Assembly (NCBI RefSeq): GCF_016767715.1
Contig: NZ_CP050145.1
Coordinates: 248,001 to 312,000 of the forward strand
DNA from: Mycobacteroides chelonae
GTDB lineage: Bacteria > Actinomycetota > Actinomycetes > Mycobacteriales > Mycobacteriaceae
Length of the DNA: 64,000 nucleotides
Reading direction: 5' to 3'
Shown piece by piece: positions 35,294-43,314 of this stretch. Position numbers and translations under genes: made by a program. Below the pieces are notes generated by a model. The model saw nothing but the letters and a program-made list of their open reading frames with translations, searched no databases and had not been told where the DNA came from. The stretch's first letter is position 1. Every line of letters starts with the position of its first letter.

Positions 35294-36334
35294 ATGATGA
35301 CGGTAATGCCCACGCCCGCCGAGGAACTGGATGTCGACGGCATCGCCGTCCGGCTGAGCAACCCTGACAAGGTGTACTTCCCTCAGTTGGGGGCTGATGG
35401 CGGCACCAAGCGACATCTCGCCGAGTACTACCGCACCGTCGCGCTCGGCCCGATGATGAACGCGGTGCGGGAGCGTCCCACGCATCTGCAGCGCTTCCCC
35501 GACGGCATCGACGGCGAGGAGATCTACCAAAAGCGCTTGCCCAAGCACTATCCCGACTACCTGGACAGCTGCGAGGTGACGTTTCCGTCCGGCCGCACTG
35601 CCGAGGTCCTGCGGGTGACCACGCCCGCCGCGATCGTGTGGGCGGCGCAGATGGGCACGGTGACGTTGCATCCGTGGCAGGTGCGATATCCCGATCTGGA
35701 CCACCCGGACGAGCTGCGTATCGATTTGGACCCGCAGCCGGGTACCGGATTCGACGAAGCCAAATCGGTGGCGCTCGATGTGCTGCGTCCACTACTGGAT
35801 GAGCTGGGGTTTGTCGCCTATCCGAAAACTTCCGGCGGTCGCGGCATCCACATTTATCTGCGCATCGAGACCCGCTGGGATTTCATCGAGGTGCGCCGTG
35901 CCGGTATCGCGCTGGCTCGCGAGGTGGAACGGCGCGCACCCCGGCAAGTGACAACCTCGTGGTGGAAGGAAGAACGCGGCGAGCGCATCTTCATCGACTT
36001 CAATCAGAACGCGCGTGATCGCACCATGGCATCGGCCTACTCGGTGCGGCGCACGCCGATCGCCACCGTTTCCACGCCGTTGACGTGGGAAGAACTCGCC
36101 GACGCCGAGCCCGACGACTTCACCATCGCGACCGTGCCCGACCTGCTCCGGAAACGTCCGGACCCCATGGCCGATATGGATGATGCGCCGCAGTCGATCG
36201 AGCCGCTGCTTGAGATGGTAGAACGGGACGAGGCAAACGGACTGGGCGATATGCCCTACCCGCCGAACTACCCGAAGATGCCGGGAGAACCGAAACGCGT
36301 TCAGCCGTCCCGGGATACCGATAGGAAGCAGTAG
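35294..36334 (+). CDS. LigD-polymerase (archaeo-eukaryotic primase) domain protein, Rv3730c-like
   Basis: A 346-residue stand-alone PolDom protein (same length as I recall for Rv3730c). Key features: the metal-binding DLDPQPG (about 135-141), SGGRGIHIYLRIE (about 180), WWKEERGERIFIDFNQNARDRTMASAYSVR and the C-terminal region. It can extend primers and insert ribonucleotides; in vivo work in related species links such proteins to DNA repair alternative to LigD. Divergent and head-to-head with ligC at CATATG, so likely co-regulated. ATG 35294 (or 35297, 35306). Confidence 0.88.
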   Translation: MMTVMPTPAEELDVDGIAVRLSNPDKVYFPQLGADGGTKRHLAEYYRTVALGPMMNAVRERPTHLQRFPDGIDGEEIYQKRLPKHYPDYLDSCEVTFPSGRTAEVLRVTTPAAIVWAAQMGTVTLHPWQVRYPDLDHPDELRIDLDPQPGTGFDEAKSVALDVLRPLLDELGFVAYPKTSGGRGIHIYLRIETRWDFIEVRRAGIALAREVERRAPRQVTTSWWKEERGERIFIDFNQNARDRTMASAYSVRRTPIATVSTPLTWEELADAEPDDFTIATVPDLLRKRPDPMADMDDAPQSIEPLLEMVERDEANGLGDMPYPPNYPKMPGEPKRVQPSRDTDRKQ

Positions 36335-37590
36335 TGACGGTCCGCAGGATGTCGTGGCGGGCGGCTGGCTTATGGCTGGCGGTCGGCGTTATGGCGGTGC
36401 TGCTCCAGCATTGGCTCATACCGCTGAACGCCCCGAACAGCTTCGGACTGTTCAGCAATGGTGGCGATCTGATGACCTACCGGTTCGGGGGTCTGCGGGT
36501 TCTGCACGGTGAGCCGCTGTACGCCACAGAGATTCCCGATGCCGGATGGTTCACGTACACGCCGTTCGCAGGATTACTCTTCGCCCCTCTGGGTTTCGTG
36601 CCGTTGGGGACGGCGAAGGTTATCTGGTTCCTGGTGAATCTGGGGGCGCTGTTCGCCATCATCTGGCGGTGCTGGCGGGTTCTTGGATTCTCGGCCGATG
36701 GACCGTTGGCTGTCGCGTGTGTGGGAATGAACTTGGTGGCCTGGGATATTCAGCCAGTGCATGGAACCCTGTGGCAGGGGCAGGTCAATCTCGTGCTGGC
36801 CGCGCTCATCATCTGGGATCTCACGAGGCCAGCGGATGCGCGCTGGCGCGGTTGGTCGGTGGGTGTGGCCTCGGGCGTCAAACTCACGGCCATCATTTTC
36901 GTTCCCTACCTGCTGATCTCCCGGCAGTGGAGGGCGGCGGTGACGGCCATGGTCACGGCCGTGGGCACGGTGGTACTGGGATGGATTGTGCTGCCTTCGG
37001 ATTCGTCCGACTACTGGCTGGGTGCGGTGCGTACCACCGGCCACATCGGTTCCCTGGATCATCCTGCCAATGCATCGATAGGTGGTGCACTATCGAATAT
37101 CTATGCACCGCAATCGATGCCGACGTGGTTGTGGGTGCTGCTCGCGGGCGGAGCCGCGCTGCTGGGAATGGCCGCCGCCCGCAGAGCGCACGGAGACGGG
37201 CGGGAGCTGCTGGCCGTCACGGTGGTCGGCATGGTCGGGTGCGTGGTCTCTCCATTGGCATGGGGTCATCACTGGGTGTGGACGGTGCCGTTGATGGTGT
37301 TGTTGGTCAACCAGATCCTGATCGCTCATGGTGCCCAGCGGTGGCGGTGGACGGCGGTGACGGTTGTGATCGCGGCGATCGTGTCCATGTGGTGGTATCT
37401 GGTGCTGTACGTCCGCGCGATGCGGATAAACCCCGATTTCGAGTCGTATATCACCGCGTGGGACGCCGTGATCGCACAGATGTCGCGTGGTGAAAGAGTT
37501 TTCGACTCGGCCTTCTTTCCGTTGCTGTTCCTTGCGGTGGCCATTTGGATACTGGCAACGCGATCTCGTCCTGCCGGTACCGTGCAGTAA
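36334..37590 (+). CDS. GT87-family polyprenol-phosphate-mannose mannosyltransferase
   Basis: A 418-residue integral membrane protein with about ten transmembrane helices and the DUF2029/GT87 signature: an early acidic motif GGDLMTYRFGG (about residues 42-52), YTPFAGLLFAPL, QGQVNLVLAALIIWDL and SPLAWGHHWVWTVP. GT87 enzymes (PimE, Rv2181 and others) add alpha-1,2-mannose to lipoglycans outside the membrane. GTG start at 36334 shares a base with the preceding TAG, so an operon with the PolDom gene is likely. The precise acceptor is unknown. Confidence 0.85.
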   Translation: MTVRRMSWRAAGLWLAVGVMAVLLQHWLIPLNAPNSFGLFSNGGDLMTYRFGGLRVLHGEPLYATEIPDAGWFTYTPFAGLLFAPLGFVPLGTAKVIWFLVNLGALFAIIWRCWRVLGFSADGPLAVACVGMNLVAWDIQPVHGTLWQGQVNLVLAALIIWDLTRPADARWRGWSVGVASGVKLTAIIFVPYLLISRQWRAAVTAMVTAVGTVVLGWIVLPSDSSDYWLGAVRTTGHIGSLDHPANASIGGALSNIYAPQSMPTWLWVLLAGGAALLGMAAARRAHGDGRELLAVTVVGMVGCVVSPLAWGHHWVWTVPLMVLLVNQILIAHGAQRWRWTAVTVVIAAIVSMWWYLVLYVRAMRINPDFESYITAWDAVIAQMSRGERVFDSAFFPLLFLAVAIWILATRSRPAGTVQ

Positions 37591-38096
37591 TGAAACGTTG
37601 GGCGGTGGCCTGTGCCGTGGCGCTTTTCGCGGTGAGCGGCTGCTCGGCCTGGGATGAGCCCAAATCCACCCAAACCTCCTATACGCCACAAAAGACCGGA
37701 GCGTCGCCGATCCGCTACGACTCCGAACCCTTGGAGCAGCGTTTCCCGAAATTGCCGCAGCCGGTGACCGGTGAGTGGGTCCAGGGCTTCTTCGGCGACG
37801 AGCCCCTGCCCGGTCCGAACACCACGTATTGGGTGGACGCCATCATCGAAATGCCACCCCAGCAGTTGGCCGCGTACGTGGCACCCTTCCGCTCCAGCAT
37901 GGTCCTGGCCACCAGGCCACGTCTGTGGAAGACACTCGATGCGGGTGTGCCGTCCTCCGCGCAGTTCGAACGCAGCGACGAGCTTGATCGAATGTTGTCC
38001 ACCAACACCGCGAAGGGCGGATGGGAGGTCAAAGCGTTCGCGCCTAAGGACGGTTCGGTGCTCGTCTTGTCCGCCCAGGGGAAGGACGCGATCTAG
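37590..38096 (+). CDS. Lipoprotein
   Basis: A 168-residue lipoprotein with signal MKRWAVACAVALFAVSGC (Cys about residue 18), then a soluble domain containing WVDAIIEMPPQQLAAY and DELDRMLSTNTAKGGWEV. The ATG overlaps the preceding TAA. Follows the mannosyltransferase in the same operon and is convergent with the membrane gene below (CTAG overlap). Family unknown. Confidence 0.72.
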   Translation: MKRWAVACAVALFAVSGCSAWDEPKSTQTSYTPQKTGASPIRYDSEPLEQRFPKLPQPVTGEWVQGFFGDEPLPGPNTTYWVDAIIEMPPQQLAAYVAPFRSSMVLATRPRLWKTLDAGVPSSAQFERSDELDRMLSTNTAKGGWEVKAFAPKDGSVLVLSAQGKDAI

Positions 38097-38782
38097 GACC
38101 TGCGGGTGCGACGGTTCCGTAGGCCGCGTGCCGGTTCGAGCGCTTCCTCGTCCTCGATGTCCGGGGTGGCTTCGGTGTCCTCGGTGGTCTCGGTGTCCTG
38201 AGCGGCAGCCTCGACTGCCGCGTCAACCGCAGACTCGTCGGCAGGGGGTTCGTCGGCCTTCGCGGTCTCGTCCGTGTCCAGTGTGGGCTCGGTGACCTCG
38301 GTGGGCTTCTTCTTGGCCGGACGGGGCTTGCGTTCCTTTTCCGGGCTTTCGGCCACGAATGCCAGGTGATAGGCCGCGAAGGCCAGGATTCCGATCGCCC
38401 CGGCCGCGCCGTACGCCCCGAACTCCCAGATGCCGAACCGATCCAGGCTCAACCAGATCTCGGCGGTCGCCGTACCGATGATCAGCGCACCGGCCAGGAA
38501 ATGGCCGATGAAGGCCGCCGCCCGCAGCGTGAGCGCGAGCTGCGGTGTCGCGAACTCAGGCCGGCGGGTCTGTCGCCACCGGATCAGGGCGGGGACACCG
38601 GCGGCCGCCAGCAGTACCCCGGAGACGATGCGCAGCGCGGTACCTAAGGCGTGGCTGGTGGTCCCGTTCAGTTCGGGCCAGCGGGGCAGCACGAAAAAGA
38701 AAAAAAGCAGTCCCGCGATCAAGGAGAGAGCGGCATGGCTGCTGGTCAGAACGATGGTCGCCGTCCGGCGTCCGGCAGCCAT
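38093..38782 (-). CDS. Membrane protein with acidic C-terminal tail
   Basis: A 229-residue protein with four transmembrane helices (about 10-35, 45-65, 83-108, 118-140) and a cytoplasmic tail of about 85 residues, first Lys/Pro-rich (KERKPRPAKKKP), then highly acidic with T-E-D-T repeats. I use ATG 38782 with GGAGGGC upstream; a longer frame reads into the tRNA. Downstream of tRNA-Ser(GGA) on the same strand, so they may be co-transcribed. Function unknown. Confidence 0.68.
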   Translation of the reverse strand: MAAGRRTATIVLTSSHAALSLIAGLLFFFFVLPRWPELNGTTSHALGTALRIVSGVLLAAAGVPALIRWRQTRRPEFATPQLALTLRAAAFIGHFLAGALIIGTATAEIWLSLDRFGIWEFGAYGAAGAIGILAFAAYHLAFVAESPEKERKPRPAKKKPTEVTEPTLDTDETAKADEPPADESAVDAAVEAAAQDTETTEDTEATPDIEDEEALEPARGLRNRRTRRS

Positions 38783-38807
38783 TGCCCTCCTTGATGCGGT
38801 CCTGCAG

Positions 38808-38896
38808 TGGCGGAGGATAGGGGATTTGAACCCCTGAGGGCTATTAACCCAACCCGCGTTCCAGGCGAGCGCCATAGGCCACTAGGCGAATCCTCC
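38808..38896 (-). tRNA. tRNA-Ser(GGA)
   Basis: Reading leftwards, acceptor GGAGGAT (38896-38890) pairs with ATCCTCC (38818-38812); discriminator G and CCA (38810-38808) are encoded. Anticodon stem CTCGC/GCGGG with loop CTGGAAC gives anticodon GGA. There is a long variable arm and T-loop GGTTCAAATCC. The MFS transporter gene stops six bases upstream. Confidence 0.95.
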
Positions 38897-38901
38897 GTCG
38901 G

Positions 38902-40083
38902 TCATGGTAGCGGACTGCGCTGGATGCCTATGTCCACCGTCGTCTTGACCGGCCCAGATGCATTCCGTCGTGAGCTCGCGACGAGCACTGCTCCGCCGAT
39001 CAGCGCCGCCACCAGCACCCCGAGCAGGGGCCGGAATCCGAGGGCATGGGCGAGGTAGGGCGCGGCGCTTGCACCGAGAAAAACGGTGAAGCCGTACAGG
39101 GCGGTACCGGCACCGCGCCGGGGCGCCGCCCGATCGCCGAACATGGTGACCATCGCCGTCGATGCGATGGCAATACCGGCGACGAAGATATTGCTGCCCA
39201 CGATGATGACGGGAACGGAGCCCGCGCCCAGGGCCTCCACCGCAAGCCCGACAGCGGCCAGCGAGTACCCGACCAACGCACCGGTTTCGGTACCGACCTT
39301 GCCCACCCAGGAGCCGACGAACGGGGCGACCAGCATCCCGGGAATGCCTGCCAGCCGAATGGTGGTGCCCGTGGACTCAGGCAAGTGCAACGCATCCACC
39401 AACTGGGTCGCCAGGCTCGTGTACATCGCCACGAACGACAACATCAGCACGAACACCGCGGCCAGCGGAACTGCGATGTCTCGGCGGGTGAGTAGACGGG
39501 CTTGCGCGGCGAAACCGGACACCACCCGTGCCGAGGGATCGCCGCCGCGCTGCTCCCGCATGACGAATGCCAGCGGTAGGACATTCAGCGCGAGTCCGGC
39601 CGCACTGACCCAGAACACCCATTGCCAGCCCCTCGCGTGGGTGATGAGGGAGGCCATCACCTGCCCGAGCACGCCGGCCATCAGATACGCGGTGGATACC
39701 GCACCGATCGCGGTGGTTGCCGTCCGGCGGGGCAGCGCCTCTCCGAGATAGCTCAAGGCGGACGGAGAGAACGCACCACCGGCGAAACCCTGCAGCACAC
39801 GGATCAATCCGAGCAACGCCGGTGTGGGAGCCCACGGCACCAGAAGGGTAAGCAAGGCCATCACCGATACCCCGGCGATCAGCACACGTCGGCGTCCGAA
39901 TCGATCGGTGACGGGACCGAACAGCAAGAATCCGGCCGCGTATCCGAAGAGTGCAGAGGAGAGGGTGGGCGTCATGTTGTGTCCGCCGTAGGACTCCGAT
40001 ACGGCATCGTGGATCGGAATCCACACGTAGAGCTGCATGGTGACCTGTAGCGCGCACAGCACGATCAGGACAACCCGCGTCAT
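38902..40083 (-). CDS. MFS transporter (DHA1 type)
   Basis: A 393-residue protein with 12 predicted transmembrane segments and the MFS loop motif DRFGRRRVLIAG (about 57-68) plus motif C-like PSALSYLGEALPRRT. These carry out proton-coupled efflux or uptake of small molecules. Start ATG 40083 (MTRVVLIVLCAL) is clearly right; the longer frame has no membrane character. Ends just before tRNA-Ser(GGA). No regulator adjacent; the substrate is unknown. Confidence 0.87.
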   Translation of the reverse strand: MTRVVLIVLCALQVTMQLYVWIPIHDAVSESYGGHNMTPTLSSALFGYAAGFLLFGPVTDRFGRRRVLIAGVSVMALLTLLVPWAPTPALLGLIRVLQGFAGGAFSPSALSYLGEALPRRTATTAIGAVSTAYLMAGVLGQVMASLITHARGWQWVFWVSAAGLALNVLPLAFVMREQRGGDPSARVVSGFAAQARLLTRRDIAVPLAAVFVLMLSFVAMYTSLATQLVDALHLPESTGTTIRLAGIPGMLVAPFVGSWVGKVGTETGALVGYSLAAVGLAVEALGAGSVPVIIVGSNIFVAGIAIASTAMVTMFGDRAAPRRGAGTALYGFTVFLGASAAPYLAHALGFRPLLGVLVAALIGGAVLVASSRRNASGPVKTTVDIGIQRSPLP

Positions 40084-40220
40084 TTCTGCACTATTTGTCG
40101 GGCGGGGGTTCACCGGCAACCACCATGGGCAATGTCCGTCACCTCCAAGATTCGGCGATTCCCAGCAATTCTCCAGAATGCGCGGAATCTTCTTACAGGA
40201 AGGGCACCGACAATCATGGC

Positions 40221-41600
40221 GTGCCGCCGTCGGGGACATGGGTACTGGCCGCGTTGCCTGATTACGCGCGCAACAATCCGCTGTACGCGGGCCCCTCCCT
40301 GATCCACGGCTGGCTCCCGGTGGCGATTCAGGTCGTGGCGGCGCTGGCCCTGGTGGTTGGGCTCTATCGCCGACCGCGCAGCTGGCTGCGGGTGTGGGGG
40401 CCGGGCGCCGCGGTATGTGGTGCGGGCGCAGGCGCACTGGCGTATTGGTACATCACCTCTCAGGGGATGGCGGACAACCCGCCGCCGCTCATGTTGTGGA
40501 TCTGGATCGGTTTTGCCGCAGTGGCTTTGGTTATCGCGATTGTCGGTTGGGTGGGCGCGCGGTGGCTGCGCCGAGGCGTGATGGTGCTGGCCGCCCCACT
40601 GTGCCTGCTGGCCGCGTTGACCGTGCTGAATCAGTGGATCGACTACTACGACACGCTGCGTCTGGCGTGGGCCGCGGTGACCGCAGGTCCGCTGCCCGGT
40701 GAGACCGATATGGCTGCGGTGCAGGATCTGAAAGGCAAGGGGCCCACGGCAACCGGGCAGGTGGTTCCGGTCGACATCCCGGCGGATGTTGCGGGCTTCC
40801 AACACCGAACCGAGTACGTCTATCTGCCGCCAGCCTGGTTCGCGAGTCCCGCGCCGCCGAAGCTTCCCGCGGTGGTCATGATTTCCGGAGCGTGGTCGAC
40901 ACCGGCCGACTGGGTCCGTCAGGGAAACGCCGCAGGAGCCATGGACCGTTTCGCGCAGTCTCATGACGGAGTCAGCCCGGTACTGGTCTTCGTCGATACC
41001 GGTGGAACCTTCAACAACGACACCGAATGCGTGGACGGTCCTCGTGGAAACGTGGCCGCTCACGTCACCAAAGAAGTTATCCCATATGTGAATTCCGAAT
41101 TCGAGACGAGTCCAAATCCCGAGAACTGGGGCGTCGCCGGGTGGTCGATGGGCGGCACGTGCGCGGCCGATCTGGTCATCACCCACCCGGAGCTGTTTCA
41201 CTCCTTCATCGATATGGCCGGTGACCTCACTCCGAATGCGGGGACCAAGGAGCAGACCGTGAAGCGGCTCTACGGCGGCGACGAAAGGCAATGGGCACTG
41301 TTCGACACGCTCACGGCCCTACACAGTCACCGTCGATACCAGGACGTGGCGGGGTGGCTGGACGTCTCGACAACCGCGAAGATCAGGGCGGGGCAGGAGC
41401 AGCTCACCGGCCCGATCGCGGCTGCCCGGCTGTGCGACGCGGCGGTGCCCGTGGGGATCGACTGCGCGGTGGTGAGGCGCACCGGCAACCACGATTGGGC
41501 ATATGCGCAGGAGGCATTTGCCCAGGCGTTTCCATGGATCGCCGGTAGGCTAGGAACTCCCGGGGTACCACGTGCCCCGTTGCCCGTGCCCAATGCGTGA
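40221..41600 (+). CDS. Membrane-anchored esterase (antigen 85-like alpha/beta hydrolase)
   Basis: A protein of about 459 residues: four N-terminal transmembrane segments, then an alpha/beta-hydrolase domain of the esterase D/antigen 85 family (VYLPPAWF, ISGAWSTPADW, nucleophile elbow GWSMGGT, TGNHDWAYAQEAF with the catalytic His). It probably acts on a lipid or carbohydrate ester on the outer side of the membrane. The start is uncertain: GTG 40221 (VPPSGTWVLAAL) suits the first helix; TTG 40254 or upstream codons are possible. Substrate not known. Confidence 0.75.
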   Translation: MPPSGTWVLAALPDYARNNPLYAGPSLIHGWLPVAIQVVAALALVVGLYRRPRSWLRVWGPGAAVCGAGAGALAYWYITSQGMADNPPPLMLWIWIGFAAVALVIAIVGWVGARWLRRGVMVLAAPLCLLAALTVLNQWIDYYDTLRLAWAAVTAGPLPGETDMAAVQDLKGKGPTATGQVVPVDIPADVAGFQHRTEYVYLPPAWFASPAPPKLPAVVMISGAWSTPADWVRQGNAAGAMDRFAQSHDGVSPVLVFVDTGGTFNNDTECVDGPRGNVAAHVTKEVIPYVNSEFETSPNPENWGVAGWSMGGTCAADLVITHPELFHSFIDMAGDLTPNAGTKEQTVKRLYGGDERQWALFDTLTALHSHRRYQDVAGWLDVSTTAKIRAGQEQLTGPIAAARLCDAAVPVGIDCAVVRRTGNHDWAYAQEAFAQAFPWIAGRLGTPGVPRAPLPVPNA

Positions 41601-41666
41601 ATGGCAAGCATTGGCAACGTAATCCGTCACATTGTGGGTGCGCCAGACATACCGCAAGATGTGTGC

Positions 41667-42641
41667 ATGCGCGCCGCCTACATCGAGCAGCGGGGACCCG
41701 CCGAGAACATCCGGTACGGCACGCTTCCCGAACCCGACATCTCGCCCGATGAAGTGCTCGTCAAGGTCGACGCGGTGGCGGTCAACCCGGTAGATACCTT
41801 TGTGCGTTCAGGCTCGTACCCCACCGTGATTCCACTGCCGTTTGTGGTGGGACGCGACTTGGTGGGCACGGTCGCGCAGCCGTCTGGGGGCTTTCGGGCC
41901 GGCGACCGGGTGTGGTGCACAAGTCTCGGGTACGACGGACGGCAAGGGGCCACAGCGGAATTCGCCGCAGTCCCGGTGGACAGGTTGTACGAGTTGCCCG
42001 CCGAGGTAGATCCGGTGACGGCCGTCGCGGTGGCACACCCCGCCTCTACCGCCTACCTCGCGACCGTCGAGTACGGCGAGATCAAGGCAGGCGAGACGGT
42101 GCTGATCGTCGGCGCCGGCGGGAACGTGGGGTCGGCTGCCGTTGCCCTAGCGGCGCGATCCGGCGCGACGGTGATCGCGGTGTCATCGGCGCGGAGCCGG
42201 GACAGATGTCTGCAACTCGGCGCTCACGAGGTGCACGACTACGCCGCCGATTGGGTACCGCTGGTCAGCAAGACACATCATGGTGCCATCGACATCTACC
42301 TCGACACCTCGGGTGTCAACGATGTCGTCGCGGCGGTGGATCTGCTTGCACCGCACGGCCGAATCGTCCTGATATCGGGTGACGGAACTCCGGAGACACA
42401 GCGGCCTGTCCCACTTGGGCCGCTGTACCGCAAGAGCGGGTCCATTCGCGGGTTTGTCATGTCCAGGGCCTCGACCCGCCAACTCGCCGCCGCGGCCCAG
42501 CGCATGGCGGTCCTACTCGCCGAAGGCGAGCTTGTTCCGAATGTCGTTGATTTGATGCAGTTTTCGGAAGCCGCGAGGGCCCATCGGCGTATCGAGACCG
42601 AAGTCATGGGCGGCACCCGTCTCGTTCTGCTTCCCGGCTGA
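41667..42641 (+). CDS. Zinc-independent quinone oxidoreductase / MDR family
   Basis: A 324-residue medium-chain dehydrogenase with NADPH motif VLIVGAGGNVGSAAVALAARSGATVIAV (GxGxxG-type, about 138-165) but without the catalytic zinc ligands of alcohol dehydrogenases. AVNPVDTFVRSG and DRVWCTSLG are typical of the quinone oxidoreductase group. ATG 41667 (MRAAYIEQRG) is the expected start; an ATG at 41601 sits right after the previous stop. Substrate unknown. Its stop lies 124 bases before the cluster's first gene. Confidence 0.85.
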   Translation: MRAAYIEQRGPAENIRYGTLPEPDISPDEVLVKVDAVAVNPVDTFVRSGSYPTVIPLPFVVGRDLVGTVAQPSGGFRAGDRVWCTSLGYDGRQGATAEFAAVPVDRLYELPAEVDPVTAVAVAHPASTAYLATVEYGEIKAGETVLIVGAGGNVGSAAVALAARSGATVIAVSSARSRDRCLQLGAHEVHDYAADWVPLVSKTHHGAIDIYLDTSGVNDVVAAVDLLAPHGRIVLISGDGTPETQRPVPLGPLYRKSGSIRGFVMSRASTRQLAAAAQRMAVLLAEGELVPNVVDLMQFSEAARAHRRIETEVMGGTRLVLLPG

Positions 42642-42683
42642 TTCCCGGCCACGACCAGGCGTTTGCGTCGATCCGGCTGGTGG

Positions 42684-42716
42684 ACTTGACGGACCCGAAA
42701 ACCAACTTGACGGACC
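42684..42716 (+). promoter_or_regulatory. Tandem ACTTGACGGACC repeats upstream of the diazo-type cluster
   Basis: ACTTGACGGACC occurs at 42684-42695 and identically at 42705-42716, 21 bases apart (two helical turns). Related TGACGGA sequences occur in the other control regions of the cluster (49464, 52646, 52788). TTGACG could also be a -35. Candidate operator of the PucR or transposase-like regulator. Confidence 0.55.
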
Positions 42717-42765
42717 TTTCGCGGATACGTCGCTGCCCCCTACCGCCGGTGCCAGCCTTTGATGC

Positions 42766-43314
42766 GTGAGCCTCTTCGAAATCGAAACCAGCGCCTTCTG
42801 CACCGCTTCCCCCAACGAGCTGTATGCATTGGTCAGCGACCTCCCCGAGAGCGGTCGCTGGAGCCCTGAATGCATTGGTGGACAATGGATATCAGGCGAG
42901 CCGGGCCAGGTTGGCGCCCGCTTCCGTGGAAACAACAACCGTGCGACCGACGTCGTCGCCTGGGCGCCCGTGGTGCGCGGCGGTTGGCAGACCGAAAGCG
43001 AGATTGTGGCGGCCGAAGCGCCGAAGCAATTCAGCTGGTCGATCCTGAACCGTTCCGGTGAACTGCAGGAGAGCGTCTGGAGCTACTTCGTCGACGCTGC
43101 CGAGGGCGGATCGATCCTGCGGCACCACTACCGCATGGGCAGCCCCACCGAGGGCATCACCGAAATCATGTCGCACCTCGACGAGGAGGGCAAGGAACGC
43201 TTTGTCCGCGAATGGGGCGACAAGCTCCGTACCGATATGCAGGCCACCGTGGACGCCATCTCGCGTATCACCGAGGAAGCCAGTGTTACCCAGAAAGCCG
43301 GAGTATCCCAATGA
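42766..43314 (+). CDS. SRPBCC family protein of the biosynthetic cluster
   Basis: A 182-residue START-like protein (first strand FEIETSAFCTASPNELYALVSDLPESGRWSPEC, then a curved sheet and C-terminal helix). The polyketide cyclase/dehydrase family often serves in secondary metabolism, but here no polyketide synthase is present, so a role in binding or stabilising an aromatic intermediate is more likely. GTG start at 42766 with two TTGACGGACC repeats upstream; its stop overlaps the ligase ATG at 43311. First gene of the left operon. Confidence 0.75.
   Translation: MSLFEIETSAFCTASPNELYALVSDLPESGRWSPECIGGQWISGEPGQVGARFRGNNNRATDVVAWAPVVRGGWQTESEIVAAEAPKQFSWSILNRSGELQESVWSYFVDAAEGGSILRHHYRMGSPTEGITEIMSHLDEEGKERFVREWGDKLRTDMQATVDAISRITEEASVTQKAGVSQ

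Noticed and set aside
35294..35704. N-terminal extension of LigC up to 35704
   Set aside because: The extension would read antisense through the LigD-polymerase-like gene and lacks ligase features; the domain starts at 35293.
40084..40437. N-terminal extension of the MFS transporter
   Set aside because: Pro/Arg-rich, non-hydrophobic sequence typical of out-of-frame reading; the first transmembrane helix starts at MTRVVLIVL.
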